From: Microcaldota archaeon
Lineage (GTDB): Archaea > Micrarchaeota > Micrarchaeia > Micrarchaeales > CABMGC01
Assembly: GCA_021817125.1 (NCBI GenBank)
Contig: JAKAWC010000006.1
Coordinates: 1-40,762, forward strand
Direction of reading: 5' to 3'
Length of the DNA stretch: 40,762 nt
The notes beneath the pieces are model-generated. The model was given only the letters and a program-made list of their open reading frames with translations, was not told the origin of the DNA and made no database searches. The position numbers and the translations under genes were made by a program. Below, one piece after another: positions 1 through 9,963 of this stretch. Each line of letters opens with the position of its first letter. Positions within the stretch are counted from its first letter, which is position 1.

Positions 1-1
1 C

Positions 2-38
2 TTTCGCCTGTGCGGCCCAAAGGCCGCGCTGCGCGAAA
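2..38. other. Extended GC-rich hairpin TTTCGC-CT-GTGCGGCC-CAAA-GGCCGCGC-TGC-GCGAAA
   Basis: Arms complementary by inspection, followed by AAAATCTCATGATAAAAATA; possible terminator or end of an upstream RNA cut by the window edge. Confidence 0.4.
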
Positions 39-58
39 ATCTCATGATAAAAATATAG

Positions 59-105
59 CGGCTTCTTTCATCCACATGCGTAAACGCAAGGGATTTCAGA
101 AGCCG
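59..105 (+). ncRNA. Candidate structured RNA hairpin (function unknown, strand uncertain)
   Basis: Perfect 8-bp outer stem CGGCTTCT/AGAAGCCG, inner ATCC/GGAT, apical TGCG-TAAA-CGCA; lies outside any plausible CDS. Confidence 0.35.
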
Positions 106-187
106 ATGAAAGCATTAAAGATGACAAAACTAGTACCAATTATCTAATTGTTGGTCGCCACAGAGTGATGGAGTATAGTAGTCTAAT

Positions 188-298
188 ATGGGCAGAGCCG
201 ACCCTGTACTGGAAGAAGCGTGGGTGGGACGCGAAAAGATTAAGGCATTAGCAAGCGCGCATCTGAAGGAGCTGATGGAGAGGCTGAAGAAGGGTTAA
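188..298 (+). CDS. Possible 36-aa small protein MGRADPVLEEAWVGREKIKALASAHLKELMERLKKG
   Basis: Open frame ATG to TAA, helical/basic composition, followed by GGTTAAAAACCTTTTTT; no homolog recognised. Confidence 0.25.
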   Translation: MGRADPVLEEAWVGREKIKALASAHLKELMERLKKG

Positions 299-310
299 AA
301 ACCTTTTTTA
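293..310 (+). terminator. Short hairpin plus T-tract (GGTT-AAA-AACC-TTTTTT)
   Basis: Small inverted repeat directly followed by six T, upstream of the carbamoyltransferase gene. Confidence 0.35.
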
Positions 311-355
311 CCGAATACTAGAGTAGCCAATTCTAGGGGGCAGAGCAGAGAGCAT

Positions 356-2056
356 ATGTATATACTGGGAGTCTGGGACGGTCACGATGCCGGAGCGGCG
401 CTGCTGCAGGACGGCAAGATCATATTTGCGTCAAACGAGGAGAGGTACACCAGGAGGAAGCTGGAGATAAAGTTCCCTGTCAATTCGGTAAACGCTGCGC
501 TCAGGTATGCCGGCATAAAGCCCACGGATATCGACACCGTGGCTTTTCCTACGACCGAGTTCGCGAAGACAATGACGCGGGTCTTCCCGTACCAGATGGA
601 GGTCTACTACAAGTTCAGGAGGAGAAAGCTCCCGCTAAGACCGAGGCTCGAATGGTGGATGCACATGATGAAGTACGGCCAGACCGGCATCGGTGTGCTT
701 CCAGGCTGCGATGGGATAAGCAAGATCGTTGTGTCGAAGCACCTGCGCAGCATGGGCTTCAAGCAGTTCAAGCTTCATGCGGTGGACCACCACACGTCGC
801 ACGCCACTGGCGCAGCTTTCACGTGCGGATTCGACAAGGCGCTGGTCATCACGATGGACGGGCTCGGAGACGGGCTCTGCGGCTCGATAAGCACACTGGA
901 GAACGGCAAGCTCACCAGACGCAGCAGGATACGGGCGCGTGACTCGATTGGGATATTTTACGAGCAGGTCACCAATATAGTAGGGATGAGGGAGCTCGAG
1001 GACGAAGGCAAGGTCATGGCCATGGCAGATTATTCATTCCCGTTCAAGTTTGAAGAGAACAAGCTCAGGGACCTTTACGCAGTCAACGGCACATCCATAC
1101 GGGCGAAGTACGGCGCCGCGGCGCAGTACAACTTCCTCTCGAGAATCGCGTGGACCATGCCGAGGGAGCAGTTCGCATACATGGCACAGCAGCTTCTTGA
1201 GAATGTGCTTGTCCAGCTCGTCCAGAATGCAATAACCGAGTACGGCATAGGCAATATCGCGCTCTCCGGAGGGCTATTCGCGAACGTAAAGGCGAACATG
1301 AAGGTAAGGGAGCTTGATGCAGTAAAGGAGTGGTACGTCTTCCCGCACATGGGTGACGGCGGAATAGCGCTTGGCGCAGCAATGCAGGTCGACTACGAAC
1401 TGAACGGGACGCATAGCTACCCGTTCGACAACGCATATCTTGGCGATGAATTCGACGACAATGCCGTTGAGACTGCTCTGAAGGCTGACCCTACGCTCAG
1501 TTATGAGAGCGACAGCGACAGGATGTCGCATGCGGCCGAACTGATAAATGATGACAATTACGTGTTCTGGTACCAGGGCAGGATGGAGTACGGGCCCAGG
1601 GCGCTCGGAGACAGGTCGATACTCGCCAAGTCTGGCTCGGATGACGTGAAGGAGAAGCTCAACATATACGTGAAGCAGAGGGAATGGTACCAGCCGTTCG
1701 CGCCATCGATGCTCAGGAGCGACGCCGACAAACTGCTCGAGAGCGTCAAGGGATACGACAGGTTCATGACCATGGCGTACAAGGCTAAGGATGATAAGAA
1801 GGCGCTGATGCAGTCTGTCGTGCACATCGACCTCACTGCAAGACCGCACATGGTGGGTGACGAGAACCCGAATTACAGGGACCTGCTGACCGCGGTTAAG
1901 AAGAGGACGAAGTACGGAATCGTGCTTAACACAAGCTTTAACATCCACGGACAACCGATAGTCATGAGCCCGCAGGATGCGATAGCGACGATGAAGAAGA
2001 CTAAGACGAAGCACATGTTCCTCAACGACTTCTACGTGGAGAACAAGGAGGCATGA
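356..2056 (+). CDS. Carbamoyltransferase, NodU/CmcH family
   Basis: N-term ILGVWDGHDAGAALLQDGKIIFASNEERYTRRK; HHTSHA; LSGGLFANVKAN; C-term GPRALGDRSIL and FAPSML motifs typical of the family. Confidence 0.93.
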   Translation: MYILGVWDGHDAGAALLQDGKIIFASNEERYTRRKLEIKFPVNSVNAALRYAGIKPTDIDTVAFPTTEFAKTMTRVFPYQMEVYYKFRRRKLPLRPRLEWWMHMMKYGQTGIGVLPGCDGISKIVVSKHLRSMGFKQFKLHAVDHHTSHATGAAFTCGFDKALVITMDGLGDGLCGSISTLENGKLTRRSRIRARDSIGIFYEQVTNIVGMRELEDEGKVMAMADYSFPFKFEENKLRDLYAVNGTSIRAKYGAAAQYNFLSRIAWTMPREQFAYMAQQLLENVLVQLVQNAITEYGIGNIALSGGLFANVKANMKVRELDAVKEWYVFPHMGDGGIALGAAMQVDYELNGTHSYPFDNAYLGDEFDDNAVETALKADPTLSYESDSDRMSHAAELINDDNYVFWYQGRMEYGPRALGDRSILAKSGSDDVKEKLNIYVKQREWYQPFAPSMLRSDADKLLESVKGYDRFMTMAYKAKDDKKALMQSVVHIDLTARPHMVGDENPNYRDLLTAVKKRTKYGIVLNTSFNIHGQPIVMSPQDAIATMKKTKTKHMFLNDFYVENKEA

Positions 2057-2060
2057 ACGC

Positions 2061-3830
2061 ATGTTGCTCTTAGGCTACGCGCTCTCGGCTTCATTCGCTG
2101 CGTCGCTCATCGGGCTCATCGCAGCTGTGGTCATCTGGCGAAAAGAGTTCTATGCCGTGCTGTCACGTTCGGTGAATGCGTACTCGCTAGTTACTCTCGT
2201 TGTGCTGATATCGTTCTTCGCAGCATTCTCGCTGACCCAGGTCACACCGACGTCCCAACTCTACTTCGACGAGAATATCTACCAGGGTATAGCGCTGAAC
2301 ATACTCAACCATTTCAACGCAGTCTGGTGCCAGTTTGGCACAGGATATGTAAAGACCTGTTTTGTCAACGAGGTATACCATGACCCAGTAGAGGGCTCGT
2401 TCTTCATCGCAATCGCGTTCGGCATCTTCGGAGTATCACTAAACACCGCATACGGCCTTGAGTTGTTCGAGGGAGCGCTCTTCATAATCGCTGTCTTCCT
2501 GCTTTCAAGCGTCCTTCTCGAGAGGAAGGACCTTGCGGTGCTTGCGACTGCCGTGTTCGCGTTCATGCCTGAGCTCTTCATCTGGTCCAGGACGCAGGCG
2601 GATTTCGACCTTACCTTTGGGATGCTCGCCGCATTCGCCTTCTTCTTCTTCGTCGTCTTCACCAAGAGGCCGAGCATCAGGACCTTGGCACCGTTCTCGT
2701 TCGCACTCCTGATGGCGGTCTTTGCGAGGAATGAGGGCGCCATGCTACTGGGAGTTTTTGCCGTTGCGTACCTCACGTTTGGAGAGAGCGGCATAAAGAG
2801 GACGTTCGGAGAGCGGCTCCGCCTCGCGATAAGGACCATCGATACGAACACCTACGCACTGGTGCTGCTGCTTATCTTCGTCGTGCTTCTGCTGCCGCAC
2901 ATCTACTACCTCTCGCTGCAGTTCTTCAACCCCCAGTACGGTCAGCCAAGCGGGCAGGGTATAGTCTCTGTCCAGGATTTCCTGAATAACCTCGGGCCGA
3001 ATACCTGGTACTTCCTGGGCAAGTACAACAGCACCGGATACTTCCCCGCGGTGTTCCCCGAAGTGATAACGATAGTAGCGGTGGCTGGCGCGCTTCTCTT
3101 TGCCATGGACGCCAGGGTCAAGAACAGGTTCAGCGTCCTGCTACTGCTGGGCATATGGCTCCTGGCGTACTGGACGTTCTACACCTTCTTCTACGCAGGA
3201 TCGGCGGTCTACGGTGTTGACGTGAGGTTCATGCTTCAGCTGCTGCCAGCAATATCCATCTTTGCGGGCTTGGCGATGATGGAACTTGCCAACATGCTCT
3301 CCGACCCTAAGAGGAACGTGAGGGAACTCTTCACAGGCGCCAAAGCCATCGGCGGGCCCGGCACGAGCGTCATCATGAGGAGGTCGTCTCTCATCGCCTT
3401 CATTCTGATAGTAGCTATTGTGGTATTCCCCTTCACCCTGCTCATATCGGACATCACGCTGTCACCGCACGCGATGCCGCAGCAGAGCGTGATATACAAT
3501 GCAGTCAACTTTGTATATAATAATATCGATGCGGTGCCGGCGAACTGCCTGGTCTTCACGTTCACGCCGGACCTGTTCGAGGAGTTCAACCGGAGCGCGG
3601 CGCAGATAGGATACATGAACGGCAACGAAACGGTAAGCTCGAACGTCACAGGCCATTTCAGCTGCTATGTCCTCGATTACGGATACTGGTGCGTGGTGCC
3701 GCCCAACTACAACACGACATGCAAGAATATAGTAGGTCAGTACAAACTGCAGCCGCTGGCCAGCCAGAACTCTGGTTCCCAATACAGTCCGCCGAATGTC
3801 TCATTCTACAGGCTGCTGAACTACACCTGA
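2061..3830 (+). CDS. GT-C fold (GT39/PMT-like) membrane glycosyltransferase
   Basis: Multiple TM segments; acidic motif YFDENIYQGIALNI in the first extracytoplasmic loop; soluble C-terminal domain. Confidence 0.75.
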   Translation: MLLLGYALSASFAASLIGLIAAVVIWRKEFYAVLSRSVNAYSLVTLVVLISFFAAFSLTQVTPTSQLYFDENIYQGIALNILNHFNAVWCQFGTGYVKTCFVNEVYHDPVEGSFFIAIAFGIFGVSLNTAYGLELFEGALFIIAVFLLSSVLLERKDLAVLATAVFAFMPELFIWSRTQADFDLTFGMLAAFAFFFFVVFTKRPSIRTLAPFSFALLMAVFARNEGAMLLGVFAVAYLTFGESGIKRTFGERLRLAIRTIDTNTYALVLLLIFVVLLLPHIYYLSLQFFNPQYGQPSGQGIVSVQDFLNNLGPNTWYFLGKYNSTGYFPAVFPEVITIVAVAGALLFAMDARVKNRFSVLLLLGIWLLAYWTFYTFFYAGSAVYGVDVRFMLQLLPAISIFAGLAMMELANMLSDPKRNVRELFTGAKAIGGPGTSVIMRRSSLIAFILIVAIVVFPFTLLISDITLSPHAMPQQSVIYNAVNFVYNNIDAVPANCLVFTFTPDLFEEFNRSAAQIGYMNGNETVSSNVTGHFSCYVLDYGYWCVVPPNYNTTCKNIVGQYKLQPLASQNSGSQYSPPNVSFYRLLNYT

Positions 3831-4666
3831 GCTGGAGGCTGTACATTGCTGCGCGACCTCTTCGTGGCTCTCAGGATAAGGAACAATATTACGGCGACTA
3901 TTGCAACCGTCACGCCCCCTAGAAGAACAGATGGTGTCGGTAGCGTTGTGCCTCCGCCACCGGCGGCTGTGACATTCACGCTCGGCAGATTGGATAGGGT
4001 TATCACTTGCAACGATGCGTAGTGGGTCTTGCCCTCAAAGTAGCTTGCGGCTACAGCTCCCTGGTAGTATTCCTGCGCACTCGCCCGGGGAAGGGGAACA
4101 GCAAAATGGACGTGTGCGGTCTGGTATGGAGCTATGCTGACGACCGTTGAGCCATTGGACATTGCGAATGCGGGAGGGGTTATCAAAGAGATGTTTGCGA
4201 CTATTGTACGCCCTCCTCCGTTGAGTATAGATGCGTTAATCGTGTCCCTGCCGTTTGCGCTGGTAACCGCCGGGCTTATGTACAGCTCGGATGGGGCTGG
4301 TGTAAAGAAGCCGAGGTTGCACAGAAAGGTCGCAGTGAATGCCTGGGCTCCCTGTTGGTAAGACACCTCTATGTAATCGGCGTAGCTGCCGTATGCGGTC
4401 ACGTTGGTGAGGTTGACGATTAGGGTCTGGGATGATCCGGGGTTGACTGCAGGTATCTGGTATGAGCTATTCGCCAGGGTGGCACCGTTTATGACGGGAG
4501 TCACTGTCAGGCTCAAAGCTGCATCGGTGCCGCTGTTGGTGAGCGTGAAGTTTATGCTGTTGCTTGACAGCTGCTTTGAGCAGAGCCCGCTTAATGTCAC
4601 GGTGCCTGCGCTTGCGATGCCAGACAGAAGTGCAAGTGCCATAAGCAATACTAGAGATTTGTTCAT
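3821..4666 (-). CDS. Secreted/membrane-anchored CARDB-like surface protein
   Basis: Signal peptide MNKSLVLLMALALLSGIASA, Ig-like repeats, C-terminal TM (LLGGVTVAIVAVILFLIL) and basic tail. Confidence 0.7.
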   Translation of the reverse strand: MNKSLVLLMALALLSGIASAGTVTLSGLCSKQLSSNSINFTLTNSGTDAALSLTVTPVINGATLANSSYQIPAVNPGSSQTLIVNLTNVTAYGSYADYIEVSYQQGAQAFTATFLCNLGFFTPAPSELYISPAVTSANGRDTINASILNGGGRTIVANISLITPPAFAMSNGSTVVSIAPYQTAHVHFAVPLPRASAQEYYQGAVAASYFEGKTHYASLQVITLSNLPSVNVTAAGGGGTTLPTPSVLLGGVTVAIVAVILFLILRATKRSRSNVQPPAQV

Positions 4667-4708
4667 CAGATCAAGATAATGTAGAGAAACAAGAATAAAA
4701 ATGTAGCG

Positions 4709-5593
4709 TCAGTCCAGTTCCTTCCCGAGGAAGTAGCCGAGCGTGAGGTATGCGAGCTTCGCAGCGAGGAAGTCCGGTGCGTGTAGGCCTGCAATCGGAC
4801 TGAGCTCCACGATATCGAGGCCTGCAAGCTGCTTCTTCTCGCCTATCCCCTTTAACATGGCGGCGAGTTCGCCGAATCTAAGACCATCCGGTTCGGGCGT
4901 GCCGACGCTTGGCATCTCGCTCGGGTCCAGCACATCAAGGTCGATAGTAATATAGACATTCTGCAATGTCGCATCGTTTATCCTGTCGATGATGTCGAGC
5001 ACGTCTTTGCCGTGGATGTCGCTCATGAAGAGCACCCTTTCCCTCTTCATCTTCTTCGAGTATGCTTCGTCGATGTTCCTTATACCGACGTGAAGGTAAC
5101 TATCGCATGCCTCCATGACTCTGGACATGACCGTGGCGTGCATGTATTTACTATTGTTGAGCTCGTCGCGTGAGTCGGTGTGCGCGTCGAACTGGATTAC
5201 ACTGAACTCCCGACCCTTCTCCTGCAGCGCCTGGACCGCGCCGACTGTCACTGTGTGTTCGCCGCCGAGTATGAGCGGTATCTTCTTATCATCAAGCAGC
5301 ACGCCGACCTCCTTCTTGACCCGCTTCACCATGTTCTCGGGGGAGCTGTAGTCCGGCTCAAGCTCGTCCATCGTGTAGACGCCAAGCTTGGACAGGTCCC
5401 TACCCAGTTCGTAACTGTAGAGCTCCATCGTGCGGGAGGCATTTATTATCGCCCTAGGTCCCTCACGCGACCCTGTTTTGTATGTGAGCGTGGCGTCGTA
5501 TGGAATCGGGAGGACGGCGACCCGTGCCTTTTTATAGTCCTGATCGTCGAGGCCGAAAAGGTTGTACTTGGGCATCGCATTTAAAGGATTCAT
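4709..5593 (-). CDS. speB: Agmatinase/arginase family ureohydrolase
   Basis: GGEHTVT, FDAHTDSRD, TIDLDVLDPSEMPSVGTPEPDG metal-binding motifs. Start moved from 5659 to 5593 (MNPLNAM...) because a TATA-like CTTTATAA lies at 5616-5623. Confidence 0.9.
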   Translation of the reverse strand: MNPLNAMPKYNLFGLDDQDYKKARVAVLPIPYDATLTYKTGSREGPRAIINASRTMELYSYELGRDLSKLGVYTMDELEPDYSSPENMVKRVKKEVGVLLDDKKIPLILGGEHTVTVGAVQALQEKGREFSVIQFDAHTDSRDELNNSKYMHATVMSRVMEACDSYLHVGIRNIDEAYSKKMKRERVLFMSDIHGKDVLDIIDRINDATLQNVYITIDLDVLDPSEMPSVGTPEPDGLRFGELAAMLKGIGEKKQLAGLDIVELSPIAGLHAPDFLAAKLAYLTLGYFLGKELD

Positions 5594-5615
5594 GTATCCC
5601 ATTTGTGCGTCAGGG

Positions 5616-5623
5616 TTATAAAG
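5616..5623 (-). promoter_or_regulatory. TATA-box-like element for the agmatinase gene
   Basis: CTTTATAA on the minus strand ~23 nt before the preferred ATG, consistent with leaderless transcription. Confidence 0.45.
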
Positions 5624-5665
5624 CCTTTCCCGGCCTATTTTGTATTGGCAGATACCCACAAGGAT

Positions 5666-5730
5666 CCCTGCTAAACGGCAGGGGAGATAATGCCCGGTTT
5701 CTTCCAGTTTCGTTTGCAGGAAACCGGCAT
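5666..5730. ncRNA. Two adjacent hairpins in a divergent intergenic region (candidate RNA or regulatory element)
   Basis: CCCTGC-TAAACG-GCAGGG (5666-5683) and ATGCC(C)GGTTTC...GAAACCGGCAT (5690-5730; 11 bp with one bulge). Confidence 0.35.
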
Positions 5731-5791
5731 AAAACCCACCATATTATATATATTACGCCGAACACAGTAGATACGAAATATTGGTGAAATA

Positions 5792-7729
5792 ATGCCAGGT
5801 CCAGCAATCATAAAACCAAGCGCATTTACGCGCACAGACAAGACAGCAGTAGCAAAGGAACTTATTGCCATGCTCTCGGAGCAGAAGGCAGAAGTGACTG
5901 AATTCTTTTCATACCCTGCAGGCGGGCCGAAGAGCGGAATGATGAGCAGAGAGGACTTCATTGCCGCGAAGTGGGCCACGCCAGAGCAGAAGAAAGAGAC
6001 AGAGGATGCTGGGCACGCGCTAAGCACGGGTGCATTGCAGGTGTGGTGGAATGAGATCCGGGCGATCGCGAAGGACGCCGAAGTGGACGCATCTACGAAA
6101 GCTGACCTGAAGAATGCAGCGGACCAGCTGAACGATCTTATCGGAGATAAACATTTTGAGATGTGGGGTTCGAGGCCGACTATGCCACTGGAGAATCTTG
6201 GACCTACCCTTGACTTGAATACTGCGACGAGAGCTGATGCTGAGAAAGCAGTAAAGGTGAGGAGAGATGCACTGCACGCGGAATGCGGTTTCAGGGCAGA
6301 CAATGAGGCAGCACTGGAGCCCGCGGTTCTGGCGAGGCAGAAGCGCATACTTGACCTATTCCAAGACAAGACCCCTGAGGGGAAGTCGAGCGAAGACAAC
6401 GTAGAGAGCAAAGCAGGTAATGAGGAGGTCGCTGGGAAGGGCAAGGCAGAGGAGCTCGAGGCAGGACCTGGAGAGGTCAGGATGCCAGAGAGGATACCTC
6501 AAGAGCAGGAGTCTTTGCTTATTGATGCCACACAGACCACATTTGCAGCTACTACTGGAATGAAAACACGCGAGGCGCTCGAAGCGGCGTTGACGAAGAT
6601 GACCGATAAAGAGGGCGTGCTCGCAACTGCAGTTACGGTTTTGACAAAAACAGGAGCGACGGCGACTGACGGGGATAAGATAAGGAGAGCGCGCAATGGC
6701 GTGACAGGCGCTCAGGCTGAGGTAAGGACGGTCCTTGGAGCAGTCACGGAAGAGCTCGAGGGCAGGCGTGAGGCGCTTGTCGACACCGCGTTGGTAGGAA
6801 TACCACTTATGGTATCTGAACTTAGCAATGAACTTGGTGCAGGCGACGAAGCGCAGGACTACAAGCCCAAGCTCGATGCGCTTGGGCATGCGACCGAGAC
6901 TGACGTGAAGAGACCAAGCCCCTCGGATCCGGCAGTCATGGTACCATTGACATACAGCATAGCGGACCTCAAGTGGGCCCAAGAGGAGATAATCACCCTG
7001 GGTAAGGGAAACAAGGAGCAGAAGAGGCATAGTTATGTCCACTTCCTAAAGAGGGCAGAGAAACTGGGAGCGTTGAACGACCCAGAAGCGACCACGACGA
7101 TAGATGGTAAGACGTATACTACAGAGCAACTTGAGAATATGGCAAGGGACCTCAAGCAGCAGCGCCAGAGACTGAGCGCTGCGGTGGATGTGATAACCTC
7201 CAAGAGGGCAGAAGCAGCCGGAGTCTTGGAAGGGGACAGCCCAGAAGCGAACAAAACGTATAAAGTAATCACCACCACGCTTGAGACGATAGCGGCAGAT
7301 AACAAGCATGCAAGGCTAGTGATTGTAGATGCACTCAGGACGGTAGGCATAGACCTGAAAGACAGGGACGTCGAGGTCGACCTAAGAGCCAACGCACAGA
7401 CGGCGTGGAAGTGGCAGGATGTTGAACTCGAGAGCCTTTCGGTTAACCGGAGAGTTAAAGCGGCACTGCGCAATGCGACCGTGAGGTTTAAGAACTTTTG
7501 GAAGGGAACGTCCGTAGAGGAGCTGGACCTTGAGGCTAGAGCCGGAACGATCAAAGCAGCACAGACACTGTTGAAGGAGGTAATGACCATGCCGGAGCTG
7601 AGGTATCAGCTTGCAGGCATAGAGCCGTTGACCGAGCAGGAAAGGCAGAAGGCGTTTAGGGCAGAGATACGCGGGTCAAGTGCAGCCGCATCACCTTCCA
7701 CAAGCTCCGCAGCCGCGGCATCGGCCTGA
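5792..7729 (+). CDS. Uncharacterised large helical protein, cassette member P1
   Basis: 645-aa ORF after TATA-rich ATATTATATATATTA and GGTGA; soluble, charged, S/A/P-rich C-terminal tail; no family recognised. Confidence 0.75.
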   Translation: MPGPAIIKPSAFTRTDKTAVAKELIAMLSEQKAEVTEFFSYPAGGPKSGMMSREDFIAAKWATPEQKKETEDAGHALSTGALQVWWNEIRAIAKDAEVDASTKADLKNAADQLNDLIGDKHFEMWGSRPTMPLENLGPTLDLNTATRADAEKAVKVRRDALHAECGFRADNEAALEPAVLARQKRILDLFQDKTPEGKSSEDNVESKAGNEEVAGKGKAEELEAGPGEVRMPERIPQEQESLLIDATQTTFAATTGMKTREALEAALTKMTDKEGVLATAVTVLTKTGATATDGDKIRRARNGVTGAQAEVRTVLGAVTEELEGRREALVDTALVGIPLMVSELSNELGAGDEAQDYKPKLDALGHATETDVKRPSPSDPAVMVPLTYSIADLKWAQEEIITLGKGNKEQKRHSYVHFLKRAEKLGALNDPEATTTIDGKTYTTEQLENMARDLKQQRQRLSAAVDVITSKRAEAAGVLEGDSPEANKTYKVITTTLETIAADNKHARLVIVDALRTVGIDLKDRDVEVDLRANAQTAWKWQDVELESLSVNRRVKAALRNATVRFKNFWKGTSVEELDLEARAGTIKAAQTLLKEVMTMPELRYQLAGIEPLTEQERQKAFRAEIRGSSAAASPSTSSAAAASA

Positions 7730-7818
7730 GTTGATGAGAGAGCCGCTGGCTCCTCGTTTTAATATTCATGGTGCCTTTGATGGCACCGGAAGTCAGGAGA
7801 AAGCAGTGGGGAACAATA

Positions 7819-9894
7819 ATGGCAGCAATTATAGCAAAACCTGGACCGTCGGCGAGACCGGCAGACTCTCAGATAAAGGAAGCTGTTTCTAGGAATCTGT
7901 TTGCCCTGGCAGACGATGTTAGTGTGAGATTAGATGCCGTATTCGTAGGTCCGGATGGCAAGCCAAAAGGGAGGGCAGCCATCATGAACGAATTGAGGGA
8001 TAGTCCGGCATTCAGCACCAGCATGCACGAGCTTAACGTCAGGTTCCTCACACTGTATTATATCCGGGATAAGGTCAGCGACCCTGCACTATGGGCACGG
8101 GCCGTGGAGATCGAGAAGAGGTATGAAGTCTTGACCGCAGGTCACAGCACATCGAAGGAGGAGGTTCAGGATGCTGGGGCGAAGGCACTACCATCGGGTT
8201 TCTCGGATATGGGGGCAGCCACGACGACGATACAACAGACCATAACTCAAGCGATGGAAGACGCGGGAGTGCCGCAAACTGAACGGTCAGTCATGTTCAA
8301 TAGGTTGGAAGCGGACATCTTGCTTAATGTAGCGTTGGCACATCAGTTGCCAAGCGAACCGGCTGCACCACAGGCTGCTTCTAAGTCAGAAGAGCCAAAT
8401 CCTGCGGCTCAGCTTCCTGCGGCCAAGCCCGAGGAGACGGGACGCACAAGGATGTTGGAGGTGCCTTCGGGAACGGAGTTGCTAGACAGTTTGATTGCAG
8501 AGCTTGAAGGAGAAGGTGCGCCGGATGACCTGAAATCAGAAGGCCCAGTTTCGCCAGCTGCAGGTGGGGGAACGCCGCCGCCATCTGAAGCGCCCGCCGT
8601 ACCTGCCATGGGAGCCGATGTGCCGTTTGTGCCATCGATGGCGCCTCCGGCTGCACACATTGCGGAGAGCCCCGCGGCACAGCCGCCTGAAACATCAAGA
8701 CCAGTTACCATGCCGGCGCGGATGACCGCATCCTCGTCAACGAAACACACGCCGAGGACACCGGGAACGCTGCAATCAAGTGAACCTAAAGCTATGGAAA
8801 TGCCGTCTGGAGGGACGCAACAGCCACAGCCTACCGCAAGTGCAGGAGTACCTATGGCTCAGGCTACACAGCCTCATGTAGAGATTCCATTCTATACATT
8901 TGGAGATGACCCCAAGGCAGCACCATCGAATGGCGCACGTGCAAAGAAACCAGTGCATGTCTTCCCGTCAGGGCTGCGAGTAGTCGAGATAACGGAAGAG
9001 AGGGCGAAGAGAGTGATAAATTCACTGACGGCACAGAGGGTCGGAGAACTTCTTGCCCTCCAGGCGCAACCAGTACCAGATGGCTTTGTTGTGGCTGTAG
9101 AGGAACTAAACCATGTTGTTAGGGCGTATGCTTTCCCTAAGGATAGGCTGTTGGAGCTCAATATAAGACCTGTCGCACTTGACCACCCGACAAAGAAGGA
9201 GCTTCCTCCATTGCGTCCATCGGCTTCCCCGCGGATATCTCCAAAGCGCAAGCTCGAAAACGACTACGTACCGGTTATAAGAACGATATTGAGTATCCCG
9301 CGGGGAACGGGTCTCGTTCAAGATGGCGTTAACAGGATGCAAAAGCAGCTTGAGGACCTCGAAGGGTTGATGAACTTCTTTAAGAAACAGCGAGAGGCTG
9401 ACCGGCCAGATGCGGGAAAAGACGCCTCGACAGTAAAGGGCATTAAGTTTGCGTTTGATGGATACAGAAAGGCAAGAGAGGGAATGTATTCTTCCTTTGC
9501 CACTCTTATGGGCAGAGAACTATGGATATTCATAAGCGAGAAGAACGTGCCGGCGGCGGACAGGCATGACCAATGGGACGAAGACGCTGCACCGACAACG
9601 TTGCCGGAGATAGCGTCGAAGATGCCGGGACTGCTAGAGAGAGCCTGGAAAAGGGTGAAGGAGGAGGACCTTGGGATGATGCGGATTATAAGAAGCGTGA
9701 TCGATGCCGATCCGATAGTTGCGGATGTACTTAAACAGGAAGAAGAGATGATAGCACTCGTTAAGGCATGCAAGGGAGTGTGTCGGTCGACTATGCCTGC
9801 ATCAAGCGGCGCGTCGGAGCTATTCGTTGAGATAGAGCGAGAGTTTGTGAAATCCTTAACTAGGCCAAAAGCAGAAGTACCTGCCCTGGCTTGA
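7819..9894 (+). CDS. Uncharacterised large protein, cassette member P2
   Basis: Start MAAIIAKPGPS preferred over 7768 (GGGGA upstream of ATG, N-term similar to P1); long Pro/Ala-rich linker then folded C-terminal half. Confidence 0.75.
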   Translation: MAAIIAKPGPSARPADSQIKEAVSRNLFALADDVSVRLDAVFVGPDGKPKGRAAIMNELRDSPAFSTSMHELNVRFLTLYYIRDKVSDPALWARAVEIEKRYEVLTAGHSTSKEEVQDAGAKALPSGFSDMGAATTTIQQTITQAMEDAGVPQTERSVMFNRLEADILLNVALAHQLPSEPAAPQAASKSEEPNPAAQLPAAKPEETGRTRMLEVPSGTELLDSLIAELEGEGAPDDLKSEGPVSPAAGGGTPPPSEAPAVPAMGADVPFVPSMAPPAAHIAESPAAQPPETSRPVTMPARMTASSSTKHTPRTPGTLQSSEPKAMEMPSGGTQQPQPTASAGVPMAQATQPHVEIPFYTFGDDPKAAPSNGARAKKPVHVFPSGLRVVEITEERAKRVINSLTAQRVGELLALQAQPVPDGFVVAVEELNHVVRAYAFPKDRLLELNIRPVALDHPTKKELPPLRPSASPRISPKRKLENDYVPVIRTILSIPRGTGLVQDGVNRMQKQLEDLEGLMNFFKKQREADRPDAGKDASTVKGIKFAFDGYRKAREGMYSSFATLMGRELWIFISEKNVPAADRHDQWDEDAAPTTLPEIASKMPGLLERAWKRVKEEDLGMMRIIRSVIDADPIVADVLKQEEEMIALVKACKGVCRSTMPASSGASELFVEIEREFVKSLTRPKAEVPALA

Positions 9895-9963
9895 GACGCA
9901 CCAGACGAACGTCAGGGGCATGGTTTATAGACTTGGACCGGATCATATCTAACGAGGGTTCTG

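Noticed and set aside
1274-2062. 262-aa minus-strand ORF
   Set aside because: Antisense to the well-supported carbamoyltransferase; no family resemblance.
6356-7590. Minus-strand ORFs 6356-7042 and 7033-7590
   Set aside because: Embedded antisense to P1, with no promoter or family signal.
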